Positions 29,390-42,239 of a stretch of DNA of 64,000 bases are shown here, piece by piece (the first letter of the stretch is position 1; each line of letters begins with the position of its first letter). Below the pieces are notes generated by a model that did not search any database, had not been told where the DNA came from, and saw only the letters and a list, made by a program, of their open reading frames with translations. The DNA is taken from NCBI GenBank assembly GCA_905116865.2, contig CAJHNH020001101.1:62001-126000 (forward strand). The letters run 5' to 3'. Position numbers and translations under genes: made by a program. The DNA is from Candidula unifasciata (lineage: Eukaryota > Mollusca > Gastropoda > Stylommatophora > Geomitridae).

Positions 29390-31500
29390 AAAATCGGAAG
29401 TAGGAAATCATGTACATGTTAAAATTTAACATAGAGATACATTTGTTTTTCAAAATGTAATTGTCATAGAAGAATATTACTGTCCTGTTTAGTCTTGTTT
29501 AAAAATTCACTGTCTCAAACAGTTGTTCTAAACAGCCATTCTTTATTCCATATGATCTCTGGTTGCTGAGCTGGCAGTCTGGCAATCAAGTGTTTAACCA
29601 TGCCACTCCACCTCCAACTGGACAAGTTATGGAAACACAGAGGAAGACAGAGAAATTACTTGTCTTTCATCCTGGCATGTTACAGTTTCAAGACATGACA
29701 CTGATGAACTCAGTTAAAGACTGCAAAAAAACAGAAATGCAGGTTTCCCCAGCAAGCAAACTTTATAATGGCAACTCGACCCCGAGTCAGCATGACACCA
29801 ACCTCTTAACTATTTTGTCAAATTGATCGTTGGGAAACCCCTGTGGCGATAGGTTCAATAACTGCTGTGCTAACTATAATTTTCAATTTCTTTGTCCAGC
29901 CTCTCATCCTTTTTCTGTTTCTTTCTTCTGCAGCTGTGAATGCCAATCAATACATGTCAATTTGTTTGTCAAACTGTTGTGTCCTCCAGATATGGACAAA
30001 AATATTTCAGCCTAATCAAACAAGCAGGCTCAAAATTTGCAACAAGCAAAGAAGTAGGCAGACATTTATCCGAACAGCTGTTGACACTGCCATCTTGAGC
30101 AGTGGGTCTTGACTTGCGAGTGGCTAGGTGACTAACTTGAAACAAAAACATGGCATAGCAGTAGTTAATAAAACCCTCACTAAAATACACCCTGAACTGA
30201 AGATCACTTCATATATCATTCAACATCCTGGCACCAATAACTGGAAGTAGAATTTATTTTGCTCTCAACAAAGTACAGAAAAGAGATGAGGAAAAGAGGA
30301 GGTTTTCTGAAACATTACCTTTCACAATCTCATAACACTGTATCATGTGAGACTGACTACTTTTCATTTTGCCTTGCAATTAGGACAGAAAAAGAGCTGT
30401 GGAAGAGAGAAGGTCATCTCATATATAACCTTTTACTATATCACGTGGAACTATCTTTCATAAGATAGAAAGAAGTATTAACCCTTTTGCCCTGAAAACA
30501 GGTGGAACAAAAAATAGTCGTGACCCCATTAGGATTCTTGAAAAAAAACGGGGTAAAAACAACAAAGATCTTTACACAGGTCACTAATTCATTAAAAACA
30601 TATTTATTGATTTTATAATTATTTGTCGAAATATATAAAGATTTATGAAAGCAGTATTCAATAAATATGTATGAAGTATTCAACTGAATACTTTCCCAGT
30701 GGCCTAAAAACACAACTCACATGCCGTGACCCCGTGAACTCTACCAGGGAGGCTATAAGAAAATTGGACACCATCATGGCTTAAAAAGCCAATTAGCACA
30801 AAGGAAAACCCCCCTAAATGCTACTGTTAATTTATTTTGTCCTGACTTCCTGTGCAGGTGCGAACTCAGCCAATTGCATTAACTATACATCTTGTATACA
30901 GGTCACCACTGGCAAGTCAGAAAAGTGACATTTATGGGAAACTGGACCCAACCAGAGTTGTCGATGTTTGGCTTCTCGGGGCAAAAGGGTTCAAGGAAGA
31001 GAGGTCACTTCAGACATTACCTTCCATTATATCATGTGGGACTGCCTGTCTCTTGGCTGTGGACTGAAGACAGAAACGTGTATTGAGGAGAGAGATCACC
31101 TCATTTAAAACATTTCACATCCTCACAACAGTTATTAGTATAGAATTACCTTTTTGTTTTTTCAACCTTTATTGCTGATGATTTAAAAAACAAAAATGCC
31201 TCACTTTTTTAAAATCTTCAAACACCAACTTGCTTTCTCAAGATGCTGTAGTAGCTGAACCTACTGACTATCTAGACCTTGTGTCAAACACCAGCTGAAG
31301 AAAGTCTCCGTCACCTCATCCCATATGACGTTGACCTAATTTTTATCACAGCACAAATGAATGCAGTATGGTAAAGAAAATTACCACTATCATATTACTG
31401 CACATATACAGAAACCCTGACACAGCAGTGGTAATACAATGAAATGATCTGTACTGTGTGTCTATTCTATGTTCAGATCACACCATTTCTACACCAAGTC
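29390..31500. other. No gene; low-grade dispersed repeats
   Basis: 30259-30475 and 30890-31110 share words such as CATTACCTTCCATTATATCA and ATCATGTGGGACTGCCTG. 30925-30985 also resembles 17675-17740 (GACATTTATGGG, then AATTGGACC). This suggests an old repeat family with no coding signal. 30490-30560 and 30720-30770 share GTGACCCC motifs. Confidence 0.45.
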
Positions 31501-31539
31501 GGTAGAAGAAAAGTTCAAGAAAAAAATTACAACATGGCA

Positions 31540-32130
31540 AACATATATATCTTTAACATAAACATTATAGGTCATCAGTGTATTATGGTACTGCTCACAT
31601 TTCTACCATTATAATCACATATAGTTAATTTATAATCACCATCATACATATGTTAAATGGTCACGTATCTAACACTGTGATATCTTGATTTGATTTATTA
31701 TCATCAGCATACTGTTCAAAAATCACATTTCTAACATAATAATAATGTATTTGAACATAAAATCACCAGCGATTCTGTTAAACTTATCACATATCTAACG
31801 TGATAAATGTTAACAAACATACAATGTACATGTAATATGGTCTCATAATTAGTTGACATGAATAAGAATTGTTATCTTCAAACCAATAATTGTCAGCAAA
31901 TTAGTTAAATAGTCATACTTCTAAAATAATGATGTGTATTTAACAGACAAGTATCAGCACATATGTTAAATCATCAAGTATGTAACATAATTATGTTTTA
32001 TCAGCATATGGTTATCAGCATACATGTTAAATGGTCACATGTCTAACAAAACAACCGTGTGTGAACAGAAAATTATCATAATACATTACATGCAGAAATC
32101 TCTAACATAAACACTACAATGCACGTAACC
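31540..32130. repeat. Degenerate tandem array, about 60-70 bp unit
   Basis: Repeated loose word order: CAGCATACATGTTAAATGGT, CACATGTCTAACATAATGAT, then ATTATCA. Copies are too diverged for exact boundaries. Confidence 0.55.
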
Positions 32131-32415
32131 ATCTGCATACAACAAAATACATGTACGCACAAACAGCATGACTTTGACCTTATTTCATTATTACCAGCGC
32201 TGTTATCATTCATCATGTATTGGTTCATATCACAAAAATGCATGGCCAGTAATGTATACAAAATAATAATCATAATTATAGTAATAATCATAACAACAAT
32301 AAACCAGAAAGCAGTGAGAATTGTATTCAAACAATACAAATCTTTTCACATCTTCATAGTTGGTTACTGGATTGCACCTCACACCAGTGGCGGGAGACAT
32401 AAACACACCAGAGAG

Positions 32416-32443
32416 GAAGACACCCCCCCCCCCCCCCCCCCCC
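32416..32443. repeat. Poly-C tract
   Basis: About 26 consecutive C. Confidence 0.9.
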
Positions 32444-32604
32444 AATAAACCTGAATATAAACAAGATGATTAACAATGTCTATGGCTGAAAAGAAAAAAA
32501 AAAAGAAAAGAAAGAAAGGGTTATGACATGACTGGTAGCATATGAAGTAAAGCAAAGAATCTTTTCAAGACATCAGTGGCCCACTGGGCATGATGCACAT
32601 TTTT

Positions 32605-32815
32605 TACAGACCGATCAGCACTCGATAAATGATGTGGTTAAATCAAGTTGGCCACCTTTACTTACCATGACATTTCCATGTACAAATTTTAAGCTAGATC
32701 AATCGGGGCGCCAGGGACGGTTATAACAATATGCCTGGATGTAGACTTGAACCGCAGATCTTTAGGTTGGCAGACAAGTGTTTACCTACCCACTTTGCTA
32801 ATATTGCTACCTGAA
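32605..32815 (-). mobile_element. tRNA-derived SINE, family S1 (best head)
   Basis: The minus strand has A box TTAGCAAAGTGGG and B box GGTTCAAGTCT at normal spacing. The S1 body follows (GTAAGTAAAGGTGGCCAACT, TGATTTAACCACATCATTTA). This copy shows best that S1 is tRNA-derived. Confidence 0.8.
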
Positions 32816-33199
32816 AGAATAACAGAAAGGTACCACAAAATAGTCCAGTCTGTGAGTTCTTCTTAGAGGCAGACAAAAATGTTTAGAATTTTTTATATTC
32901 TAATACATTACCCAAACCACAGTTTGCCAAAATGGTATTGCAGACATTCTGAGAGTATCTTCTTTATTTGTTGCCTTCATTTGATATATCTCCCCTACAA
33001 GTGCTGCAGATTTTGTGATGAACACTATGGTCTCAGAACTTGTGAAAGTTTTTTTTTTTCAATGTTCCTTCTTCGGGATTGAAGTCTAAAACATTAACAC
33101 CCAGTGACTCAGTCAACAAAAGGATGAGAATGTAACCCTAGCAAATCACCAATACCCTATTTATTTACATTGGGGGGACCCCTATGGTCAGTCCAATGG

Positions 33200-33480
33200 G
33201 AGAAACTATTACTTTATTCATCCAAAGAAACAACCTCAACATCAAAGAAACAGCATAAACAGCAACCTCTCTCAGAATCTGAAATACTTTGCCCATATTA
33301 AACATCACACCACAAGTCATATGAGTGGGAAAAACTAGGAGAAACTATCTGTGGGTAGGGGGGGGGAACTAGGAGAAACTATCACATTATTCATCCAAAG
33401 AAACACAACCTCAACATCACAGAAAAAACATAAACACCAATCTCTCTCAGAATCTGAAATATTTTGGCCATTTTTAACAC
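33200..33480. repeat. Tandem duplication, 173-bp offset
   Basis: TTATTCATCCAAAGAAAC occurs at 33214 and 33387. The following about 100 bp (ACCTCAACATCA, TCTCTCAGAATCTGAAATA) repeats with about 85 percent identity. Confidence 0.85.
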
Positions 33481-34104
33481 CACAGTGGTTAAAAAAATTA
33501 TACTGGAAGTTATGTTATCACAATCAATGACACTACACACTGGGCATTCCCAAGTGTGCTCAGTCCTCAGATGTAGCAGCCACTCCAAGGCACCTCTACT
33601 TGTTGATTAGATGAGAAGCTAGCCACATGGCCCCAATGTGCTTCATTAGGCTGGAAGATGATTCTTGGAAGAAAAGTCAGGGGTTGACCAGGACAAGGGG
33701 GACATTTAAGACACCTCATTCATAATAATACATGAGGCTGAGAAACTGGTAAAGGTTCGAGTGGGCTGTAATGGAAAGTGATGATCTGCAAAGGATGATG
33801 AGGACGATGATATATAGTACAATGAGGCCGTAGACAGTCACAATAAAACATTTGAATCTTTGTACTTGTTCCACTGTAACTGTTTTGGTAAACAATGTAC
33901 TGTGCATGTGTATGCACACACAGCATGCACATACACACTGCACTCACACACATGTACACCCTCTTTATGTGTTGCCACACTATAAATATGAAAATGGGTT
34001 CTTCCCCCTCAGTCACGCACAAAAACTCAATGGCAATGTCTCTAATAAAAGCAACAGTTTCATGGAAGGAAGTTGCCTGATGCCTTATTTCTCCCTATCT
34101 TATA

Positions 34105-34740
34105 TCCATTACTGTCTCAAATAGCCAAAATGATAAACTAGAGCGCACATGGAACGCAGCTATGCGGGTCATTCTGGGTTGTACCAGAGACACCCCAGTG
34201 GTGTGTATATGGTACATGTTCGGTTTTCCAACTGTTGCAGGTAGGCTGAAGGAGCTGCAGGTGAAGTCATATCTCAGAACCACTGCAGATACAGATCACC
34301 CTTTGCACAAAGCTCTGGGCGCAGTCAAGGGTCAGGGGCTGATAAGAGGGAAGTCAAGGATTACTCAGGCAGAAGACACATTAAGACAGGTTTGCATCCT
34401 GGAGAACATTAGAGGAGTGGGTCGAAGTACCAGCTGAACAGTCAGATTTGTGTAGAGTCATAATTACAGTGAGCTGGGAGTGCAAAGAGTGGTCGGTGGG
34501 GGCCACAGAGGTGGAAATTCAGCAATTAATTCAAGATAATGCTCGCTCAGAGAATGTGATTATTTATACAGACGGTTCAGTGTCAAGAGGCAAAAGAAGT
34601 GCTTGGAGTTTCTTAGCAAAAGTTAATGGTCAACGTTCGGTGCAGGAGAGCCTAGCATATGATATAACAAAATCCAGCTTAAGAATGGAGGTGAATCAAC
34701 TCAACTTTTATATCCTCTGCATGTTGTTGTTAACTTACAG
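34105..34740 (+). pseudogene. I/Nimb-like LINE, 3' half fragment
   Basis: Reads AAMRVILGCTRDTPVVCIWY (34160), RLKELQVKSYLRTTADTDHP, QAEDTLRQVCILENIRGV, a frameshift, then ATEVEIQQLIQDNARSENVI and IYTDGSVSRGKRSAWSFLAK (RNase H, about 34560). The fragment ends abruptly at about 34740. Same family as 20025-23190 and colinear with 22380-22920. Confidence 0.9.
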
Positions 34741-34744
34741 ACTC

Positions 34745-35210
34745 TCCAAAATGATCTCCACTGCTGCCAATGTGCTGCTGTTCTGCCCATTGTATCCTAT
34801 GTAACATTTGTTTCCCTTTCTACTGTCCTAGGTCATCCGTGTCATCTTTTTCTATACACCATCCACTGGAGAGCTGTCTCAGCCAAAGTGTCATGAGGAT
34901 TTCTGCAAACATATGCAAGCCATTTTCTTCCTTTGATAACATTTGCCAGTGATGGATATTTTGTTACCACTTCAGTGATTCATTTGTTATCTTGTTTGGC
35001 CTAAATAACTGCAGAATCTTCCCTACACATTTAAAAAAATAAAAAGTCTTTAGTTTAAATGTAATTTCCTCTGACCAGAAATGTAAAGTGACAGTTTCAT
35101 AGAAGAATTTTTCAAATATTCCGTTTATGAGATCATTAACATTTTTCCATTCATGAAATCATTAACATTTTCAAGGACCATTTTTATGATGTTGGCTCAT
35201 TGGAAATATG
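34745..35210. other. No gene recognised
   Basis: AT-rich sequence without repeats of note, except a short local duplication of ATCATTAACATTTT at 35130-35175. Confidence 0.45.
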
Positions 35211-35214
35211 ATGC

Positions 35215-35420
35215 CAGACACATATTTATGTATTCTGAATGGCATTAAATGGGACATGGGGTCAACCCCATGTTGACCCCATCCAGGAAATTTTCTGGTA
35301 TCTATTATAGGCTGGGTCAACCTGGGAGTCAAGGTGAATTTTCTACTTCCGAACCCACCCTAGTCAGACTCAAACCCAGACCACTGGAGCCAGCAAGCCA
35401 GCATCTAGCCTGTTAAAATT
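35215..35420 (-). mobile_element. SINE, family S1
   Basis: The minus strand has GGTCTGGGTTTGAGTCTGAC (B box GGGTTTGAGTC) and then the S1 body words TAGATACCAGAAAATTTCCT. Diverged. Confidence 0.65.
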
Positions 35421-35854
35421 GAGCTGTCATTATTTACCACATTTTCTATGAATAAGATGCCCCCATGCAAAAGATTAGCTCTATTGTTTTTTAAAAGACA
35501 AAAATTAATAAATAAATATTTTAATTAAATTCTGTGCATAACTCCCAACTTTGAACTTGACAAAAACTGGGACAACAAATCCTCTTATACAATGGAAAAA
35601 TATGACAACAGAGAGAAAAAAGGTTTTCTTGAGCAATGGTTATGCTAAGGAAATATCTAGAACAAGCTTCTAGCTTAGCACCAATGATGACACTAAATTT
35701 AAATCCACCATCAAAGCACAAAGGATTTGATTAACTACTTTGCCAAGAGAACTTTAAAAAAAGATCAATGGTAAATTTTAACACTAGTCAAATTTGTAAG
35801 GACAGTTACTAAAACAAATAAATTTCTAAAATTGTGGCCACTTAATGAGAAGAC

Positions 35855-35945
35855 AGAAACTGAACGAACGAACGAACGAACAAACTTTATTTTCAAATGG
35901 TTACAAATTGGGCACGCAGGCCCGTCTGACATTCGGCCCTTCTAA
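35855..35945 (-). mobile_element. Retroelement 3' end with GTTC microsatellite tail
   Basis: The minus strand ends in CATTTGAAAATAAAGTTTGT followed by (TCGT)n. AATAAA directly before a short tandem tail is typical of a LINE or SINE 3' terminus. Confidence 0.5.
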
Positions 35946-36289
35946 AGATGTGCTAAAGATCCTGTGACAATAGTGAATAATGGGTCAGCCAAAATGCTGA
36001 CCAGGTAGACTGTTCTTCAACAAATCTCAGCCAGGCAATGCACCATTAAAGGAAATGAAAGAGTAGACTACCTAGGAAAAATTGGGAGCAGTTCAGAATT
36101 CCAGACAAATGTTAAATGTATTTTTGAGAAAAGAAAACCCAAATCATGGCAACCAAGAAAACTGACTGAACTGAAACACTTTCATCAAAACACAATCCAA
36201 AGACTCCTCACATGAAAGCAACAGACCACTGTTAACTGGACATAATAGATTTCACAGTCATATATATCTATAAAACATTTAAGATAGGA

Positions 36290-36380
36290 ACGCAGAGCTT
36301 TGCCCATGTGGACAGGCACCATAGAACACTGAGCACCAGCTACAGACATGCTCTCTACCTGCAGCAGAGAGATCCCATGT
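36290..36380. repeat. Dispersed repeat pair (with 37385-37470)
   Basis: GCCCATGTGGACAGGCACCA and AGCTACAGACATGCTCTCTA recur as GCCCATGAGGACACGCACCA and TGCTACAGACATGCTCTGTA at 37400-37460. Same orientation, about 1.1 kb apart. Confidence 0.65.
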
Positions 36381-36884
36381 CTGGCCAGGTGCCATTCCGG
36401 TGCAGACAAGGTAGCAAAGAGCAGGAGAGGGCATGCATCACACCATAGCCTTCACAGAGACACATCACCTTGTCATTTGAAAACCGGTGGCAGGGAGACC
36501 GAAAAAAAGAAAAAATGTTGTGACAATTTGTATATATTAAAATATGCACAAGACCCAAAAAAAACTATTCAAAGAAGACTTTTCAAAAACTTGACCAGCT
36601 GATAGCCAACTACTATTATCTAAATCAACAAAAATAGTATCTGAACAGGACATAGCTGTCATTTGGAGAGACTGATTATTAACTCTTCAAGCCCTGTGCA
36701 CATGAGGACAGGTAGAGCCGACAGGTTAACTTTTTCACTCTCATGCTCGCATTATTTAAACTCCTTTTATCACAAGTTATTACTTCAATGAACAGATAAT
36801 TGTGTATGATTGAGCTAAAATTAATAACATGAAAAGAAAGACAGGAGATGTAATAGGGACAAGTGTTTTAGTATAACTTTCATT

Positions 36885-37050
36885 GTGAGCTCCAGGGCCC
36901 CATTTTGGGAGGGTGGGTGGGAAAGGGGGGGGGGGAGACAAGAACAGACCAAATGCCCCTCTAATAAGCATGTTATAAATTTTACTCATTTGGACTTAGG
37001 CTGAAAGCAGCATAGATATCACAGTCTAGCTGTAAACTACAACGCAATGA
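36885..37050 (+). mobile_element. Interspersed repeat S2 fragment with G tract
   Basis: GGCCCCATTTTGGGAGG, then a G run (36924-36934) and AATAAGCATGTTATAAATTT match the S2 order seen at 27620-27720. Confidence 0.5.
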
Positions 37051-37754
37051 GCCAACAGACTTTCTCAAGGGCGAACATAAAAGAAAAAGACAGCAAGAAT
37101 TAGGACAACTATATACTATAAAATAAAACCAAATAAACTCCTGGTGAGTGAGAACAGCCACATAAGAAGTCAACTGTAGTCTAAGTGGTTGTCCACAAAG
37201 ATAAACAGCCAGTTTGAAATCTATAGAGCAACAGAAATAAAAGTCACATTGCTCCTATATTGTTAATTTTTTTTTTTTTTTTTATCTTCATTAAAATGCA
37301 TTTCCTAGCTTGCTGATTTCACAGTTAATTTTCTTTTCAACAGCTGCTTAACTTCCACAGTCAAATCTACAAGAAATTAAAGACTGGGAACTCAGAACTG
37401 AGCCCATGAGGACACGCACCACAAAATACTGCTCATGTGCTACAGACATGCTCTGTACCTGCAACATAAAGCCTGATTTGGTCAAGGTGATCTAGTTTCT
37501 AACATGTCTTAACAAGAATAAGAATTCACAGCATTAAACAATATCATGAAATAATCAACCTGATAAACAGCACAGCAGAAAACCAAAATGATATCCCTGC
37601 CTAAGAAAAAAAACAGATTTGGTTACAAATAATAGCAGTAAATGGCCAATCTGGCATATAACACAACCAAAAATCAAAAGAAAAATTATATTAAAAAAAC
37701 TTCACAAACACTGTTCTATAAAATGAACAGAGAGGACAAGCCTGCAATGAAAGC

Positions 37755-38005
37755 AGTGTTCACATTCACAGCCTGTCAGTGTTCATACTCACAACCTGTC
37801 CGTGTTCACATTCACAACCTGTCACTGTTTACATTCACAACCTGCCAGTGTTAACATTCATAACCTGTCACTGTTTACATTCAGTAAGTGTTCACATTCA
37901 GATCCTGTCAATGTTCACATTCACAACCTGTCAGTGTTCACCTTCACAACCTGTCAGTGTTCACATTCACAACCTGTCAATGTTCACATTCACAACCTGA
38001 CAATA
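37755..38005. repeat. 23-bp tandem array, about 11 copies
   Basis: Unit TCAGTGTTCACATTCACAAC plus CTG, period 23 (37931 to 37954). The frame rotates each copy, so apparent proteins are artefacts. Confidence 0.95.
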
Positions 38006-38044
38006 CTGTCAAATATTTGTATACTTCTCAGGTTTAAAACCACC

Positions 38045-38335
38045 AAAGTCTGTGCCCGAATTGTGTTATAACTAGCAAGTGGATATGACTGTAATAGTAC
38101 AGCCAGTCTAGGCCTGGATTGTGTTATAACTAGCAAGTGGATATGACTGTAATAGTACAGCCAGTCTAGGCCTGGATTGTGTTATAACTAGCAAGTGGAT
38201 ACGACTGTAATAGTACAGCCAGTCTAGACCTGGATTGTATTATAACTAGCAAGTGGATATGACTGTAATAGTATAGCCAGTCTAGGCCTGGATTGTGTTA
38301 TAACTAGCAAGTGGATATGACTGTAATAGTACAGA
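38045..38335. repeat. 58-bp tandem array, five copies
   Basis: GTGTTATAACTAGCAAGTGG recurs at 38063, 38121 and 38179, followed by ATATGACTGTAATAGTACAG and CCAGTCTAGGCCTGGATT. Confidence 0.95.
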
Positions 38336-38780
38336 GTCAAAGAAAGTTAAAACGAGCACCAAACTTAAAATATTTAACTCTGTTAAATCAGTAGTTGTAT
38401 GGAGCTGAAACATGAGAAACAACTTAAACATTTATGAATAAATTTAAAACATTCGCTGTGAAAAAAAAAGAAGGAATTAAAGTGTATTATAGAATAACTA
38501 AAATAGTGCTTTTAGAGAGAATTATACAAATTCCAGCGAATCAGAAAGTGAGGAAACAGGTAAACATGCTGGCATTGAATAGACCACATACTGACAAAAT
38601 CTGGTAGCATCAAAACTAGAATATTGAATGTTCTTGCACAAAAACTGACACAGCCAAAGAAATAAATCATGTCAAAAATGCATAATGAGAAAGAAATTAG
38701 TGAAGTTAAAAAGACGAGAAGGAGATGCATTTGTTGCAAAAAGACAGGACAACATGGCATTGAGTTGGTTCAAGACCTAT
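38336..38780 (+). pseudogene. Decayed non-LTR element C-terminal remnant
   Basis: Frames read STKLKIFNSVKSVVV, then YGAET and later ELYKFQRIRK. These fit the KLRIYNS.VKSVLLYG.ETW landmark after RT. Heavily mutated. It runs into a purine-rich AGG/AAG tract at 38800-38880. Confidence 0.5.
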
Positions 38781-39220
38781 GCTCCATTGTGGGATCAAGA
38801 GCAAAGGAGGAGGAGGAGAAAGAAGAGGAAAAGGAAGAAAAAGAAGAAGAGGAGGAGGAGCAGAAGAAGAAGACGACAGCAACAAACCACATTTGGCATA
38901 CTGTTTTCTGTAATGTCAAAGAATATCTGCCTGAACAGCAAGTCTGCACACAATAAGTGACTGTAATCCAACAGCACCACTGAACACATGTCCGAGACAA
39001 CTCTAAAGTTTGGTGCTAGTTTCAATTTCTTTTAACTGACATAATTTTCTGAGTGTTATAAAATCTCATCTTGCCTTATTATTTTTATAATTTATGTTTC
39101 ATTCCGTTTCTGCCCACACTGCTCCCTAAATGTGTATAGTTTTAAAAAGAGATTTTTCTGGGGGAAAAGTGTGAATTTTTAAATACCTTATTGTTGTGAC
39201 TTTTCAGAAACATTTCTTCT
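38781..39220. other. Purine tract, no gene
   Basis: GGAGGAGGAGAAAGAAGAGG-type low complexity at 38800-38880; the rest is AT-rich. Lys/Arg/Glu-rich frames across it are rejected. Confidence 0.5.
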
Positions 39221-39365
39221 GTTATTGTCTACAGTTAGGCTGTGATATCTGCACCTGTTAGCCAAACACATCCAATTTCAGCAAAATCTTACTTAGTTGC
39301 CTTTTACGACATGCTTGTTAGGGATTGTTGGGTCCAGGGCTTTCTTTCCAAACACAGTCATTTTT
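39220..39365 (-). mobile_element. Interspersed repeat S2 fragment
   Basis: TTACTTAGTTGCCTTTTACG and ACATGCTTGTTAGGGATTGT match S2 words at 6770 and 52310 in the same sense, minus relative to the long copy. Confidence 0.5.
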
Positions 39366-39559
39366 TTTTTAAATTTAGAGCTTCATTTTTTTTTAAAGGA
39401 CAACTTTAATATAGATACTCTGAAGTGAGTACTGGTAACTTTCTTAGACACTTTGGTATTAGACTTTCTTTTTATGAAAAAAGCTCTGAGTAGCCCAGCC
39501 CCTGCTGCAAGTGGCCCTGGATTCTACAAGGGAAGTAAGTATGTTTAAGTTTGCATATG

Positions 39560-39814
39560 ATTTTGTGTGTGTGTGTGGGGGGGGGGGGGGGGGCGGCAGA
39601 AGGATAAAGTTATCAACAAAGTTCATATCACGGAGAAGCTCTGTCAGAATCCACTGACTTCCATTTTGGGTACAGTACTAGCTATTGTTGCCTTCATTAC
39701 TCAGTCTAATCAGTAAGAATAATGTAGGTAGCAAAGGCAGCAGATTGCTACCACACTTGTGTTCTTTCAAATATATTCAATAGATGGCTTAACTGCAGAA
39801 CTTTGTGAACATAT

Positions 39815-39856
<42 letters not shown>

Positions 39857-40048
39857 ACATATTTTATATAAAAAGATGTTCATTTATATTTCTTTTTATG
39901 GTCTGTAGAATGTGGTATTGGTAATCATGTTTATTGCACTGACAATTATATACAAGTGCTGCTGTTCACCCATTCTTTTTATAAATATATACGCACGTGC
40001 GTGCGTGCGTGTGTGTGTGTGTGTCAAAAATACGCTGTTCATCTATTC

Positions 40049-40087
<39 letters not shown>

Positions 40088-40105
40088 ATATATTTATATA
40101 CATAT
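39560..40105. repeat. Cluster of microsatellites
   Basis: GT then a run of about 16 G at 39565-39592, CA/TA at 39815-39855, GT/TA at 39990-40100. Reading frames across these are low-complexity artefacts. Confidence 0.85.
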
Positions 40106-40494
40106 AGCAAATCACAAACATTTTCGTCAAATATCTATCGCCTTCATCAAGTAAAACAAACATATATATATACATAAACTCACAAAAATCGCACAGCCTG
40201 TAGCTTTCCATCGTGAGTAAGGCCTGTCTGACCACTCCCCAGAAGCCATATTAATATTTAATTGGTGCGGGATGATTCCACCATTAAGTTCTCAAAGACT
40301 GTTACATACGCCCTAGCACTGTCTTCAGAATTACCTGATGTTATGCATGGTCATAAAACTAACAGATCAACACTGACAGCCAATGTACAAGCAATCACAT
40401 ACTTTAAAACAGGCTCATAAAAATAAAAGACCGTAGGAAGCGATTCCGTTCAAGTACTTCCAATAAAACAAATAAAAGCAACCAGTAACCCCGT

Positions 40495-40805
40495 CAGGGT
40501 AACCGCAATGGAAGCATCAACACTCAGTGAAGGCTAACCATTACAGTATGTCCACGGAGGGTAACCACAATGGAAGCATCAACACTCAGTGAAGGCTAAC
40601 CATTACAGTATGTCCAGGGAGGGTAACCGCAATGGAAGCATCAACACTCAGTGAAGGCTAACCATTACAGTCTGTCCACGGAGGGTAACCGCAATGGAAG
40701 CATCAACACTCAGTGAAGGCTAACCATTACAGTATGTCCACGGAGGGTAACCACAATGGAAGCATCAACACTCAGTGAAGGCTAACCATTACAGTATGTC
40801 CACGG
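40495..40805. repeat. 62-bp tandem array, five copies
   Basis: Unit contains GGGTAACCGCAATGGAAGCA, TCAACACTCAGTGAAGGCTA and ACCATTACAGTATGTCCACG. AATGGAAGCATC recurs at 62-bp steps from 40507. Confidence 0.96.
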
Positions 40806-41430
40806 GCAAGAGATCTACACGGCAGTGTATTTGCAATTTTGCAAATTGGGAAACAAATGTAAAATGTGCTTCACTTCCACACAAGGACAAGCACATGTCC
40901 AGCGGCTGGTGAATCACATCAAATGAATTACTCATCAACAGAACAATTCTGTAACAGGCTAATTATCACAGTTTCTCACAAACAATGGTCAAACAATCTG
41001 GTATCAACAACCAGTGCACACCAGCAACTAGTTTAAAACATGACAAACAACCATTCTGATTTCTTCCTTGAAACTACCTACCCTACTTCCCTTAAAAAAA
41101 AAAGCCCTTGCATTATTTTTCAGGATTCTCGTAAGATAATCTCTGTCACAAATATAAGCCTAGTTAAGGCAGTCAGTCAGACTGACAGATTTCATTCGTC
41201 GACTGATATACATATACTGAACGTATCAATACTTAAATAAAAACAGATTTTTATACTTGAAAAAAAAAAAAAACTGTATATTTTGGTTTTTGAATAAGTG
41301 TAGACTATGCTACCTGAATAATTGTGGATCACTGTAAATGACAAGCAACAATAAACTCAATTTGTTTAAATCACTACTAACTACTGGCATCTGGCAAATC
41401 TTTGAGTTAGAAACCCCAAGAAAGAAGGTT
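40806..41430. other. No gene recognised
   Basis: AT-rich sequence with an A run at 41261-41273. No structure seen. Confidence 0.45.
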
Positions 41431-41434
41431 ATTC

Positions 41435-41690
41435 ATAGAGATGTTAAACAGTGCGGACGCACAGATAGATCATTATGGTCTAAGGAGAATGGCGCTGCGA
41501 GGAGTTACAAGAGAATCCGGCCGACGCTCAAAACTCGGGAGAAGGATGAGATGGATATTCAATCAAGACAGTTACTGGTACCATCGGAATCGGAACTCTT
41601 CGTTTGCTGTTGAAGATGGGGACTGAGCACTTATGGGAGTGTGCCGAGTGCTGTGATGTTGATTCTTAATTCAATATTCCACATTCATAG
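41435..41690 (+). pseudogene. LINE ORF2 C-terminus and tail, family L1n
   Basis: Reads [20 protein letters not shown], a shift, RMRWIFNQDSYWYHRN and a later LLKMGTEHLWECAECCDVDS-like frame. The tail is TTCTTAATTCAATATTCCAC. 5'-truncated. Confidence 0.8.
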
Positions 41691-42235
41691 AGATGAATGG
41701 AGGCGAGTTATGTCTTTCTTATAAATTTTTTTTTTTCATTTCAACTACCTTACTGTGTTATCTGATATTTAGTTACTAATATTTCATAAATATATTACAT
41801 AGGTGTTATTATCTAAATAGCTATAAACTTTACTAGTGACAATAAATCTTCAAACATGGAATCACCCAGTATTATCATTTCCGGCTAAATATTACAACCC
41901 TGATATAAATTTTTTTTTATAAACAAAAAAAGGAGAATATCACACTGCCAAAAGGAACAAACAACACTTTTCCTCATGTACACAACCAACAACTCTTGTG
42001 TCAACATGTTTTCAAAACAGTGGAATTATATCATTCTCTACAGTCAAGCAAGTCTCCAACTATATTTATTTCTGATTAATCAGAGTCTGCATGGAATATC
42101 TTGTTGCTTTTACTTGAAGTCTTAAGTTAACAAAACTCTTCTGGCTTTCTAATGGACTCAAGTTTAAAAAGCTGGCACTGTGGACCTGTGAAGTTAGATG
42201 TTTACTTCATTTTGTTTGGATTCTTGCTTTAACTA
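41691..42235. other. No gene recognised
   Basis: AT-rich intergenic DNA without visible structure. Confidence 0.4.
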
Positions 42236-42239
42236 CAAG

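Noticed and set aside
40160..40260. Possible minus-strand first exon (MASGEWSDRPYSRWKATGCA followed by a GTGAGT donor)
   Set aside because: No downstream exon in phase, no family match, and it abuts microsatellites. Probably chance or an unrecognised repeat.
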